Positions 17,552 through 27,038 of a stretch of 64,000 bases of DNA are shown here, in pieces. Numbering within the stretch: the stretch's first letter is position 1; every line of letters starts with the position of its first letter. The stretch is taken from the NCBI RefSeq assembly GCF_000312505.2, contig NZ_HG326224.1, positions 186,001 through 250,000 on the forward strand, in the 5' to 3' direction. Below the pieces are notes generated by a model. The model saw nothing but the letters and a program-made list of their open reading frames with translations. It was not told where the DNA came from and ran no database searches. The translations under genes were made by a program, and so were the position numbers. Source of the DNA: Fenollaria massiliensis. GTDB lineage: Bacteria > Bacillota > Clostridia > Tissierellales > Peptoniphilaceae.

Positions 17552-20500
17552 CTATTTTATAACTATATCATCTTCATCTAAATACATTTTTAAATCTTCG
17601 TATAGCTTTTCATTGTCTATGTCAATGGCTGTGCTATCGTTCGATTCAATACTTGATTTTGTCTCTTCAAAGTAGACAACAACAGGATTGTCTCCCTTAT
17701 ATTTCTTTAATATATCTAAAATATTTTTCTTTTCATCTTCGCCTAATTCTTTTTTTATTCTTAAATAAAGAGTTTCTTTTCTTTTTTCAAGTTTTTTAAC
17801 TCTATCTGCAATGATGTTTATCTCATCATTGGCACTTATTTGTAGTCTTCCCTTAACTACAACGTTTTCCCCTTCTTTAATAAGATTTCTATAATTTTCA
17901 TAAATTCTTGGGAATATAACTACTCTTATGCTATCATAAAGGTCTTCAAGCTCAATAAATGACATCATTTGATTGTTTTTAGTAACTTTCTTTGTGACAG
18001 ATGAAATCATTCCTGCATAAGAAATTAGCATATTATCTCTAAGGTCTGTATCTGTCTCATCAAGAACCTTTTCTTTCATCTCAATAGAAGAAAAATCGCT
18101 ACTTGCCCTAAGCTCTTCTGTAAATTCTTCAAGTGGATGACCTGAGAAATATATACCCGTCATCTCTTTTTCTCCATCGAGAAGCATAAATTTCGATAGC
18201 TCTGTTGCATAAGGTATTTTGTAACCGACATTTGAAGAGGTATCTTCACCAAGTCCGAATAAGCCCATCTGTCCCTGAGCATTGTTCTTAGCGTCCTTCT
18301 GTATACTCTTTAAAATGTAGTCGTATGAGCCAAGCATTTGGCTTCTATTGAGTCCTAAAGAATCAAGTGCTCCAGCCATAATCAATGACTCAACTGACTT
18401 TTTATTCATGGCAGTTTTGTCTACAGCGTTTGTCTTTGTTAAAAAATCTTCAAATGATGTGAAGCCATCAATTTTGCCTCTTGCCTTAAGTATCGAGTCT
18501 ATAACGTTTGTGCCAACATTTTTAATTGCTGAAAGGCCAAATCTTACGCTATCATCCTCTGTTGTGAATTTTCTAAATGATTTATTTATATCTGGTCGTA
18601 AAACTTCTATGCCAAGTCTTTTACACTCTTCAAGGTACTTTATAACATCTGTTGTATTACCCATAACTGAGCTAAGTAGGCTCGCCATATATTCTTTTGG
18701 ATAATAATATTTTAGATAAGCAGTTCTATAAGCAACGACTGAATAAGCAGCTGAGTGAGATTTGTTAAAAGCGTAATTAGCAAAATCAAGCATATAATCA
18801 AAAATTTGATTAGCTACATCTTCTTTAATTCCATTTCTCACAGCGCCTTTGATTATAACCTCATCTCCATCGTCCTTACCATAGATAAAGTTTTTTCTCT
18901 CTTGCTCCAAGACCTTCATCTTTTTCTTGCTCATGGCTCTTCTAACTATGTCAGCGCCGCCAAGTGAGTAACCAGCAAGGTTTCTAAAAATTCTCATAAC
19001 CTGCTCTTGATATACTATGCATCCGTATGTCTCTTTCAAAATAGGTTCAAGATGCGGATCAAGATATGTTATCTTCGATGGATCATGCCTTGACTCAACA
19101 AACTTTGGTATAGATTGCATAGGTCCTGGCCTGAATAATGAGTTGGCAGCGATTAAATCCTCAAACTTTTGTGCTTTAAGCTCTTTTAAGAACCTTCTCA
19201 TGCCTACCGATTCAAATTGAAATACTCCAATAGTTTCTGCATTTGTAAATAAATTCATTACATTTTTGTCATCGTATTCCATGTGTTCAAAATCAACTTT
19301 AGTAGCATAATTTTTCTCTATCATATCAAGAGCGTCTTGAATCACGGTTAAGTTTCTTAGTCCAAGAAAGTCCATCTTCAAAAAGCCTAATTCTTCAAGC
19401 TCCGTCATTGTGAATTGAGTTGATATTGATTCTTTATTTTTAACCAATGGCAAATGATTTGTAATTGTTTCTTCTGTAATCAAAATACCAGCTGCGTGAG
19501 TACCGATGTTTCTTGGCAGTCCCTCTAATTGCCTTGATATATCGATTATCTTTTTCGCTTCCTCATCTTCATCATAAGCTTTTTTAAATTCTGGATTTCT
19601 CTCCAATGCTTTGTCGATGGTGATGTCTAAGTCTCTTGGAACCATCTTAGCAAGCGTATCTGCCTTGTTTAAAGGTACATCTAAAGCTCTAGCAACGTCA
19701 CGAATAACAGCTCTTGCGGCAAGTGTACCAAAGGTAATTATCTGGCTAACTTTATCTTCACCATATTTATTAATAACATAATCAATTACTTCAGATCTTC
19801 TTTCGTATCCAAAGTCAACGTCTATATCGGGCATTGAAACCCTCTCTGGATTTAAAAATCTTTCAAAAAGTAAATCATACTTTAGTGGATCAACGTCAAC
19901 AATGCCTAATGCGTATGAAATAACACTTCCTGCAGCTGAACCTCTTCCGGGTCCAACTGGTATACCATTTTCTTTAGCATACGTAATAAAGTCTCTAACA
20001 ACTAGAAAATAGTCAACATAGCCCATGGAGTTAATTATGTTAAATTCCTCCTCCAACCTATCTTTTATATCGCTACTTACTTCACCATATCTCTTTACTA
20101 GACCTTCTTCGCAAAGTCTGTGTAAATACTCAGCGTGAGTGATGTCCTCATCTATCTCAAAATTTGGCAAATGTTTTTGATGAAATTCAATTTCTATATT
20201 GCATCTATCTTTTATAATTTCTGTATTTTTTATCGCCTCAGGCACATAAGAGAATAATTTTTCCATCTCCTCAGGGCTTTTTACATAAAACTCTTCGCTT
20301 GGAAAGCGCATTCTGTTCTCATCGTCAATTTTAGAAAGAGTTTGTATACATAAAAGCACATCATGAACCTTAGCATCCTCTTTGCGTAAGTAATGGCAAT
20401 CGTTTGTTGCAACTAAGCGAATATTTAATTCCTTTGACAGTTCAATCAAATAATTATTCACATAAGCTTGCTCTTTTATGCCATGATCTTGAAGCTCTAA

Positions 20501-21004
20501 GAAAAAATTATTTTCTCCAAATATATCCTTATACCTAAGAGCCGCTTTTTTTGCTCCATCCATGTTTTGGTCAAGTATCATCTTTTGTACTTCTCCGCCT
20601 AAACATGCTGAAAGTGCAATAAGTCCTTCGCTGTGCTCATAAAGGTATTTAAAATCAGTTCTTGGCTTATAATAATAGCCATTGATAGAGGCGTCTGAAA
20701 CTATCTTTATAAGATTTTTATATCCTTTTTCATTTTCACAAAGAAGTATCAAGTGATAATAAGGTGTTTCCTTGTCTTTAACAAGTTTATCATCACAAAC
20801 ATAGACCTCGCAACCAATGATTGGCTTGATGCCCTTTGCCTTTGCTTCTTTATAAAATTTGATTACGCCATACATATTACCATGGTCAGTTATGGAACAT
20901 GCATCCATACCAAGCTCTTTAACTCTGTCAATAAGCTCACTTATCTTGTTAGAGCCGTCAAGCAATGAGTATTCAGTATGTAAGTGTAAATGCGTAAAAC
21001 TCAT
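17552..21004 (-). CDS. dnaE: DNA polymerase III alpha subunit (DnaE)
   Basis: The protein has 1150 residues. The N-terminal PHP domain begins [18 protein letters not shown]. The polymerase core shows [18 protein letters not shown] and the catalytic acids in [14 protein letters not shown] helix-hairpin-helix and OB-fold region follow near the C-terminus (about residues 970-1060). This is the lagging-strand/primer-extension replicase in organisms that also have PolC. It starts directly after a TATAAT-type promoter and heads the dnaE-pfkA-pyk string. Confidence 0.97.
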   Translation of the reverse strand: MSFTHLHLHTEYSLLDGSNKISELIDRVKELGMDACSITDHGNMYGVIKFYKEAKAKGIKPIIGCEVYVCDDKLVKDKETPYYHLILLCENEKGYKNLIKIVSDASINGYYYKPRTDFKYLYEHSEGLIALSACLGGEVQKMILDQNMDGAKKAALRYKDIFGENNFFLELQDHGIKEQAYVNNYLIELSKELNIRLVATNDCHYLRKEDAKVHDVLLCIQTLSKIDDENRMRFPSEEFYVKSPEEMEKLFSYVPEAIKNTEIIKDRCNIEIEFHQKHLPNFEIDEDITHAEYLHRLCEEGLVKRYGEVSSDIKDRLEEEFNIINSMGYVDYFLVVRDFITYAKENGIPVGPGRGSAAGSVISYALGIVDVDPLKYDLLFERFLNPERVSMPDIDVDFGYERRSEVIDYVINKYGEDKVSQIITFGTLAARAVIRDVARALDVPLNKADTLAKMVPRDLDITIDKALERNPEFKKAYDEDEEAKKIIDISRQLEGLPRNIGTHAAGILITEETITNHLPLVKNKESISTQFTMTELEELGFLKMDFLGLRNLTVIQDALDMIEKNYATKVDFEHMEYDDKNVMNLFTNAETIGVFQFESVGMRRFLKELKAQKFEDLIAANSLFRPGPMQSIPKFVESRHDPSKITYLDPHLEPILKETYGCIVYQEQVMRIFRNLAGYSLGGADIVRRAMSKKKMKVLEQERKNFIYGKDDGDEVIIKGAVRNGIKEDVANQIFDYMLDFANYAFNKSHSAAYSVVAYRTAYLKYYYPKEYMASLLSSVMGNTTDVIKYLEECKRLGIEVLRPDINKSFRKFTTEDDSVRFGLSAIKNVGTNVIDSILKARGKIDGFTSFEDFLTKTNAVDKTAMNKKSVESLIMAGALDSLGLNRSQMLGSYDYILKSIQKDAKNNAQGQMGLFGLGEDTSSNVGYKIPYATELSKFMLLDGEKEMTGIYFSGHPLEEFTEELRASSDFSSIEMKEKVLDETDTDLRDNMLISYAGMISSVTKKVTKNNQMMSFIELEDLYDSIRVVIFPRIYENYRNLIKEGENVVVKGRLQISANDEINIIADRVKKLEKRKETLYLRIKKELGEDEKKNILDILKKYKGDNPVVVYFEETKSSIESNDSTAIDIDNEKLYEDLKMYLDEDDIVIK

Positions 21005-21023
21005 AAAATCACCTCTAGTATTT

Positions 21024-21052
21024 ATTATACCATATATTTTATAAATTTAATA
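21024..21052 (-). promoter_or_regulatory. Promoter of dnaE
   Basis: On the minus strand a consensus TATAAT (21024-21029) lies about 20 bp before the dnaE start, with a weak TATTAA 17 bp upstream. It is divergent from the promoter at 21062-21090. Confidence 0.5.
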
Positions 21053-21061
21053 TTCTTATTC

Positions 21062-21090
21062 TTGTAATTTTTCTTTCTTTTATGTATAAT
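21062..21090 (+). promoter_or_regulatory. Promoter of the DUF4190-lgt group
   Basis: TTGTAA (21062-21067) and TATAAT (21085-21090) are separated by 17 bp, about 40 bp before the ATG at 21130. Confidence 0.7.
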
Positions 21091-21129
21091 ATTTATTAAT
21101 TGGGTATATAACAATATAGGAGGGATAAT

Positions 21130-21558
21130 ATGAATAATAATTATGAAGATAATAATTTCAACGAACAAGAAGTTTTAAGTGAAGAAGAAATAAAACAAAG
21201 ACAAGAAAGAAAAAGAGCTAAAGGTCAATACTATGATTACAACAGAAACGACTATAACTATGACTATAAGAATAATGCTGGATATGACAGTGGCACTAAC
21301 AAGGGCATGACATCCTTAGTTCTTGGTGTTATATCATTATTTTGTATTTTCTTAGGTCAAGCATCTTTTATAGGAACTATACTTGCCATAGTTGGCTTGA
21401 TTATGGGTGTTGACGCAAGAAACAAAGGTGACAGAACTTATGCAAAGACAGGCATAATACTTAATACTATAGGTATTGCAGCTACTTTATTAGTTACAGT
21501 TGCTTGCATCGCTTGTATATCATGCATTGGCTGCTCACTAATGAATTATATGTGGTAG
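21130..21558 (+). CDS. DUF4190-type small membrane protein
   Basis: The protein has 142 residues, with AGGAGGG 5 nt before the ATG. The N-terminal 60 residues are very polar and rich in Asn, Asp, Tyr, Glu and Lys, and are probably disordered. Two hydrophobic helices follow (about 63-90 and 105-138), with the GMTSLVLGVISL and KTGIILNTIGIAATL segments typical of DUF4190 proteins. The C-terminal helix contains five cysteines. The function of the family is unknown. It is followed after 3 bp by lgt, so the two are co-transcribed. Confidence 0.75.
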   Translation: MNNNYEDNNFNEQEVLSEEEIKQRQERKRAKGQYYDYNRNDYNYDYKNNAGYDSGTNKGMTSLVLGVISLFCIFLGQASFIGTILAIVGLIMGVDARNKGDRTYAKTGIILNTIGIAATLLVTVACIACISCIGCSLMNYMW

Positions 21559-21561
21559 ACT

Positions 21562-22346
21562 ATGAAACCATTTTACACAATATTTGGAATAAGACTTGCT
21601 AGTTACGGCTCGCTTATAGCTCTTGGCATCGTTGTGGCAAGCCTTGTTTATTGGTATAGAAAAAAGAATATCCAGCAGATAAAGAAACTATTTTTTATTC
21701 AATTGTCTATGGTATGATAGGAGGCTTCATAGGAGCTAAGCTTCTCTACTTAATTACAGACTTTAACTTTGTTATAGAAAGTTTTAAGAATTCAAAAGAT
21801 ATATTTACAACGCTAAGTAATATACTAGCTGGCGGCTATGTTTTTTATGGCGGTATCATAGGGGCTCTCATAGCTTTATATATTTACGCTAAAAAATATA
21901 AGCTTAATTATCTAGATATAACAGACTCGATGGCTCCAGAAGTACCACTTGCTCACGCTTTTGGCAGAATCGGCTGCTTTATGGCTGGTTGCTGCTACGG
22001 AATGCCATGCAATAGTAAATTTTGTGTGATATTTCCAAAGGAAAGCGTTGGGCTAAGCGGCGTAAAGCTCTTCCCTGTTCAATTATTAAGCTCTTTAGGC
22101 AACGTGATAATATTTATAATATTATTTATTTACTCAAAAAAAGACAGATCAAAGGGTAAAGTTACAGGTCTTTATATGATGCTATATGGTATAGGAAGAT
22201 TTTTAGTTGAATTTTTAAGATACGATGACGTAAGAGGACACTTCTTATTCTTCTCAACATCACAATGGATATCGATAATACTCGTTCCATTAGGCTTTAT
22301 ACTATATAAAAAAGGTGAAAACTTATGCAAAAAAATGCAAAAATAA
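21562..22346 (+). pseudogene. lgt: Prolipoprotein diacylglyceryl transferase, frameshifted
   Basis: Two overlapping frames together encode a full Lgt of about 260 residues. The first (21562-21717) begins MKPFYTIFGIRLASYGSL and ends at a TGA after 51 codons. The second carries the rest, including YGMIGGFIGAKLLYLI, GGYVFYGGIIGAL and the signature AFGRIGCFMAGCCYG. Homology crosses frames at the A6 run at 21660-21665: one extra A would restore RKKEYPADKETIFY. Lgt attaches diacylglycerol to the lipobox cysteine of prelipoproteins, and at least one lipoprotein is encoded here (38430-39974), so a fully dead lgt would be surprising. A sequencing error, a real mutation or slippage rescue are all possible. 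Confidence 0.85.
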
Positions 22347-23647
22347 AAGAGATAATGCTCTTTCAAAACATTGACTACAAAGGCCTTGAGGAGCACCTTA
22401 ATAATTTAAGAAAAGAAGGATACAAGATTAAAGATATTAAAAAAGCATCGATTAGCTTAGAAAAAGCTGTCGATGCTAATAATTTTGAATATTTTTGTGA
22501 AAGCTATCCATTTACAAAGTCTAGAAAGAATAAATTTGGCGCCTTCTCCACTCATCTTTATGATATGGAGAGCGCTGGATTTAAATTCGTCTGCGGCTTT
22601 AAAGATATAAACATATTTGAAAATCACAATGCTAGCAAAAAAGCAATAAATGACGCTGATGAGAGTAGCTGGAAGAACATCTCAAACATAAGATTCTTCT
22701 CAATATCTGTTTTTATATCATTATTCATGATATTTTTAGCGAGCAGCATATTTTTATTCTGGCCAAACATTGACAAGTTTATAAATCTAAAACAGTTCAT
22801 GTTTATGGTCTTCATACCGCTAATATTCTTAACTTTGTCAATTATGTACTTAAGAAGAATCATCTATTTTTACTCAAAAGCCTTACGTAAAAAATTTAAC
22901 AGCGATAAAGCTTTTAAATTCGGTAGAGTTTTGATGATTATCCTAATCACGCTTATAATACTTATGGGGCTTTCTTATGTGGGACTTGATATTTACAATT
23001 ATTCAGTGGGAAACATTACTTTAATCAAGTTATTCTCATCATATTTTTTCCTAATTGGCTCAGCCCTAACATTTTTATTGTATAAATTACTTATTGAGAA
23101 AGTTTTTGATAAATTTTTCCCAAGATTCTTATTCATTGCGATATCTTTGTTTATGGTAACAAATTTACAGACAAAACTTTTAGATATGCCCATAAACAAC
23201 GCTATGGATCAAGAAATATTTGAAGTTGATAGCAATATTAGCAAACACTCTTATTACAATAACAATAAATTCATTAGCAAAAACTTTTTTATAGACAAGT
23301 ACACAAAAAACTATAGCTACACTACCGATAAGAATAATATCGGTGAGGTTTTAACCATGACTAGCGAACACTACCACGGCAAAAAAACTCAGATACTTGA
23401 CTATATCTACAAAGTTATTAAAGATAGAAACATTTTTAATAATCAAGGCGAGATCGAATATTTAAATTTTGATGAATTCGATGATGAATATGTAGAATCA
23501 TATATCGCGAGCGTACATCACATATCTACTCTTGTATTTAGATTTAAAGATGATATCTACCTTGTTGATGGTAATTTCAGAAAGACTAACGAAAAGGTTA
23601 TTGATGAAGCAGTTCAGTCTATTTTAAAAGATAGAGAAAATAAATAA
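22325..23647 (+). CDS. DUF2812-like multi-pass membrane protein
   Basis: The protein has 440 residues; the ATG overlaps the end of lgt by 22 bp and has AAAGGTGA 6 nt upstream. The N-terminal 100 residues are soluble. Their pattern (DYKGLEEHLNNLRKEGYKI, then a SAGFKFVCGFKDINIF end) resembles DUF2812. About five membrane helices follow between residues 120 and 290. A soluble C-terminal region of about 140 residues is rich in Asn, Tyr and Asp and not recognised. Function unknown; DUF2812 proteins often accompany PadR regulators, but none is visible here. Confidence 0.6.
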   Translation: MQKNAKIKEIMLFQNIDYKGLEEHLNNLRKEGYKIKDIKKASISLEKAVDANNFEYFCESYPFTKSRKNKFGAFSTHLYDMESAGFKFVCGFKDINIFENHNASKKAINDADESSWKNISNIRFFSISVFISLFMIFLASSIFLFWPNIDKFINLKQFMFMVFIPLIFLTLSIMYLRRIIYFYSKALRKKFNSDKAFKFGRVLMIILITLIILMGLSYVGLDIYNYSVGNITLIKLFSSYFFLIGSALTFLLYKLLIEKVFDKFFPRFLFIAISLFMVTNLQTKLLDMPINNAMDQEIFEVDSNISKHSYYNNNKFISKNFFIDKYTKNYSYTTDKNNIGEVLTMTSEHYHGKKTQILDYIYKVIKDRNIFNNQGEIEYLNFDEFDDEYVESYIASVHHISTLVFRFKDDIYLVDGNFRKTNEKVIDEAVQSILKDRENK

Positions 23648-23651
23648 ATTA

Positions 23652-23676
23652 AAGGCAGAGCTTAGTACTCTGCCTT
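23652..23676 (+). terminator. Hairpin after the DUF2812-like gene
   Basis: AAGGCAGAG/CTCTGCCTT is a perfect 9-bp stem with a 7-nt loop, 5 bp after the stop; the downstream tract is only moderately T-rich. Confidence 0.65.
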
Positions 23677-23685
23677 ATCTTATGT

Positions 23686-23719
23686 AAAATGCCTCACAGG
23701 AATGTTATGAGGCATTTTT
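23686..23719. terminator. Second, bidirectional terminator
   Basis: AAAATGCCTCA/TGAGGCATTTTT forms an 11-bp stem with T runs on both strands. It serves the plus-strand gene as back-up and the convergent folT gene as main terminator. Confidence 0.75.
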
Positions 23720-23736
23720 AATTATTAAAATTTTAA

Positions 23737-24297
23737 TTAAACTTCAAATTTAACCTTTCTAACTCTGAAAGCTTCTACTATAGCTGTAAGAATAAAGTAC
23801 ACTAAGAATATTTCGATAGTGTTCTTTAGTATTCTTGCTGTCATTAGTGCTACTAGTGCTTTTCCCATATATATGTGTAAAAGCGCTGAATTACAAATAA
23901 TGTTAATAAATATTGCTCTGAATAAACTTGTTGATATAATTACTTTATTTTGTAGTTTTCTGTCATTAAGCATAGCTGAGAAACCTTCGCCTTTTGATAA
24001 TTTCCAAAGAATAAATCCTGGGAACCATCCTAAAAGTCCTTCTAATATTGTAAAGAAGACGTTAAAACCAAATTGGCTTGGTGATAGCATAAATTTAATA
24101 ACGTCCGAAACTATACCCATCATGAAACCGTAATAAGGTCCTAAAACCATACCACCAAACATTAGTGGATATCCTCCAAACGAGAAAACTAATCCAGTAG
24201 CAATTTTAATCTTCAAAAATTTAGACATTAAAATTGTTAATGTAACGAACAATGCACTTAGAACTAATTTCTTAGTCGTAAATCTTCCTTTTTGCAT
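23737..24297 (-). CDS. folT: ECF transporter S component, folate type (FolT family)
   Basis: The protein has 186 residues with about six membrane helices and a short basic C-terminus. The pattern of the ECF S-component folate family is seen: FTTKKLVLSALFVTLTILMS at the N-terminus, then SFGGYPLMFGGMVLGPYYG and the DVIKFMLSPSQFGFN segment. It would bind a folate and work with the shared EcfA-EcfA'-EcfT energising module, which is not in this window. The strongest support for folate is the tetrahydrofolate riboswitch just upstream. A single-gene unit with its own promoter and terminator. Confidence 0.85.
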   Translation of the reverse strand: MQKGRFTTKKLVLSALFVTLTILMSKFLKIKIATGLVFSFGGYPLMFGGMVLGPYYGFMMGIVSDVIKFMLSPSQFGFNVFFTILEGLLGWFPGFILWKLSKGEGFSAMLNDRKLQNKVIISTSLFRAIFINIICNSALLHIYMGKALVALMTARILKNTIEIFLVYFILTAIVEAFRVRKVKFEV

Positions 24298-24354
24298 AAA
24301 AAAATCCTCCTAAAATAAAATTCCAGAGGCTGTTCTAAATAATATAATATTTAT

Positions 24355-24444
24355 ACAGCGGAAGCGAAGAAACACCGCGGCTCAATGCCATTCGTTTAAA
24401 AGCTACATCCCATCTTTTAACACTAGCGCATTTCCTCTACTCTG
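24355..24444 (-). promoter_or_regulatory. Tetrahydrofolate (THF) riboswitch
   Basis: The 90-nt leader element matches the THF riboswitch consensus in order: AGAGTAGA near the 5' end, GCGCTAGTGTTA, GATGGGATGT, AAACGAA, then CCGCGGTG and CTTCCGCT before the closing P1 strand (ACAG/CTGT). It lies between a consensus promoter and folT. Downstream, CCTCT can pair with the GGAGG of the folT ribosome binding site, while the same CCTCT can also pair with the AGAGG in the 5' part of the aptamer. This suggests control of translation initiation. Recognition is from memory of the consensus; no covariance search was possible. Confidence 0.85.
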
Positions 24445-24452
24445 TAATTCGT

Positions 24453-24481
24453 ATTATATCATTATTATTTATAATTTACAA
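24453..24481 (-). promoter_or_regulatory. Promoter of folT and its riboswitch
   Basis: On the minus strand, TTGTAA (24476-24481) and TATAAT (24453-24458) are 17 bp apart. The predicted start falls right at the first base pairs of the riboswitch. Confidence 0.75.
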
Positions 24482-24505
24482 GTCTTTTATAAATATTTTT
24501 TATAA

Positions 24506-25192
24506 TTAAAGAAATATTTCCTTTAATCCATCTTCATCTTGGTATAAACCTATGCGTTCAAGGTCAATATCAAGTTCATCCATATTTATATTTGTATAAT
24601 TATTTAGTATATCAAAGATAAGTGCTGGCTTTAATGAGCCATTCTCACTAATTTTGATGTATGCATATATAGCATCATCTTTAAGCTCTAAGCGCTTAAG
24701 ATACTCTTTTGCATTTTCTTTAACAAAAATTCTTCTTTTACCTTTTTTTCTCTTTCTCTCAATTTCAACTATATCCATGGAGTTGATTTTATCAAGTTCT
24801 TTAGCTATATCGACGTCTTTATTTTTATCAAAAAATGTATTTAATAATTTAAAAGCATATACAACTGATTTCACTTTATTTGATATGGACTCATCGTCAT
24901 CATACATTGCTTCAATAATCTTGATTCCAGCTGGTAGTCTCTCATTCATCTTTATCAAAAAATCTTTTAAATCAATTCTTGAATTAAGATAAATCTCCAT
25001 GTACTCGCTGTTAGACTCAATTCCAAGTGGCAATGGATATGCTATAGACATCCTTGGATGCGGATTGAAGCCTTCTGAGAATTTTACGTCAACCTTATTT
25101 TGAAAAAGTGTTCTTTGAAATAAATCTACAAGGTCTAAGTGTGAGATGAATTTTAAGTATCCGAGTTTTGTAAATTTACACAAAATTTTCAT
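24506..25192 (-). CDS. TIGR03936 / DUF2344 family protein, partner of the radical SAM protein
   Basis: The protein has 228 residues. The N-terminus LCKFTKLGYLKFISHLDLV and the FSEGFNPHPRMSIAYPLPLG segment are the hallmarks of DUF2344 proteins. These lie next to, or are fused with, TIGR03960-type radical SAM proteins in many bacteria. Its start overlaps the end of the radical SAM gene by 17 bp. The biochemical role of the pair is not established. Confidence 0.88.
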   Translation of the reverse strand: MKILCKFTKLGYLKFISHLDLVDLFQRTLFQNKVDVKFSEGFNPHPRMSIAYPLPLGIESNSEYMEIYLNSRIDLKDFLIKMNERLPAGIKIIEAMYDDDESISNKVKSVVYAFKLLNTFFDKNKDVDIAKELDKINSMDIVEIERKRKKGKRRIFVKENAKEYLKRLELKDDAIYAYIKISENGSLKPALIFDILNNYTNINMDELDIDLERIGLYQDEDGLKEIFL

Positions 25193-27028
25193 GCTTACCC
25201 CTCATTTCACAATTCTTTATACCACAAGCGTTACAAGAAATTCTACAGTCCTTTGTAGTTTCAGCCTTAATTGATTTTTCGTACTCTCTTTTCAAAAATT
25301 CTTTACTAACGCCAACATCGATTATATCCCAAGGCAAAACTTCATCAAATGATCTCTCACGTCTCGCATAAAAGTCTGGATCAAGATTATATTTTTTAAA
25401 TGCATTTAAATAATTTTCATAAATAAATTCGTTGTCTACTTTTTCTGCTTTTTTCTCTTCTTTATATGCATAAATAAGTGCATCTGATAATTTTCTATCG
25501 CCCCTTGCTAAAACTGCTTCGATGTAGCTAAGCTCTGGATCGTGATAATTATACTCGACCTTTTTATCTTTAATAATTGAGCGAAGTATGCCAATCTTTT
25601 CATAAAATTCATCTATGCTGTCTTGCTTAAACCATTGGAATGGTGTAAATGGCTTCGGTACAAAGCATGATGTGCTCACAACAAGCCTAAAATCACCCTT
25701 AATATCTTCCCTATCTCTCTTGAAGAATAGGTCTCTAACTAAATAAGCCAGTTCTTTTATGCCTCTAATATCTTCTTCTGTCTCAGTTGGAAGACCTATC
25801 ATGAAATATAGTTTTATCTTGGACCAGCCTTCACCAAAAACATAAGTCATTACATCAACTAAATTTTCTTCAGTAACATTTTTATTTATAACGTCTCTAA
25901 GCCTTTGACTGCCTGCCTCAGGAGCAAATGTTAAAGAAGACTTTCTTACGTCTGAAAGGTCTTTTAAAACATCTATGCTCGGCGAATCCAGTCTTAAGGA
26001 TGGCAGCGAGACACTTACATTATTTTTCACAAAATACTCTTTCATCTCACCCGCTACTTCTCTAAGATTAGTGTAATCACAAGTACTTAGCGAAAATAAA
26101 CTAACATCGTCGTATCCAGTGTTATCTATCATAGTCTTTGCAATATTTTTAATATTTTCTTCAGATTTTTCTCTAATAGGTCTATAAAGCATGCCTGCTT
26201 GGCAGAATCTGCATCCCTTTGTGCATCCTCTAAATATCTCAACTACAGCTCTTTTATGAACCACGTCGATGTATGGAACTATCATTCTATCGATTTGGAA
26301 CATCTTGTCAACGCTTGAGATATAATTTCTTTTCACTCTGTCTTTGCAATTTGGATTTAATTTTTCATAATTTTTTATAGTTCCGTCCTCATTGTAATGA
26401 GGTTTATAGAATTTTGGCACATAAAAGCCATCTTCTTTAGCAAGCGTTTCAAGAAATTCATCTTTGCTTTGTTTTTTTCTTTTTTAATCTTTAAAAGCTC
26501 CAAGAATCTTGGCATCATCTCTTCGCCCTCGCCTATTTGAAATACGTCTATGATATCAGCTATTGGCTCAGGATTAACAGCGCATGGCCCTCCCGCTACT
26601 ATGATTGGATCACTTTCTTTTCTATCTGAGCTCTTAAACTCTATATTAGCTAAATCAAGCATCCTAAGGATATTTGCAAAGCTCATCTCATATTGCAAAG
26701 TAAATCCTACTGCGTCAAAATTTTTAATTTCTTCTTTATTTTCTAGTGAGAAAAGCTCAAGATTTTCTTCTCTCATCATTTTTTCCATATCATAGCTAGG
26801 CAAAAAAGCTCTCTCACATAGATAATCCTCATTTTGATTTATCAAAAAATAAAGTATATGAAGTCCTAAGTAGCTCATTGCAAGCTCATAATTATCTGGA
26901 AAACAAAAAGCAAACTTCACCTTAGTTTTTTCAAAATCTTTAACTATTGAGTTTTTCTCCATACCTATATATCTTGCGGGTTTTTCCACAAGCTTAAGTA
27001 TTTTTTCTAATTTCTTTCTATTAATCAA
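25176..27028 (-). pseudogene. TIGR03960-type B12-binding/radical SAM protein, frameshifted
   Basis: Two overlapping frames (26375-27028 and 25176-26420) encode the two halves of one protein of about 617 residues. The N-terminal part has the B12-binding-like region (FCFPDNYELAMSYLGLHIL, AGGPCAVNPEPIADIID). The C-terminal part has the radical SAM motif FRGCTKGCRFCQAG and a cysteine-rich end (CRISCNACGIKNCEMRG). Homology switches frame within two neighbouring poly-A runs, plus-strand T7 at 26472-26478 and T6 at 26480-26485; one additional base there restores KQSKDEFLETLAKEDGFY. The apparent methionine start of the second frame is internal. It sits downstream of mrdA, 10 bp away. Confidence 0.85.
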
Positions 27029-27038
27029 TATATTCTCC

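Noticed and set aside
21714-21720. In-frame TGA in lgt as a selenocysteine codon, given the presence of selC
   Set aside because: The TGA at the end of the first lgt frame is followed immediately by TAG, and homology continues in another frame, so this is a frameshift and not a selenoprotein.
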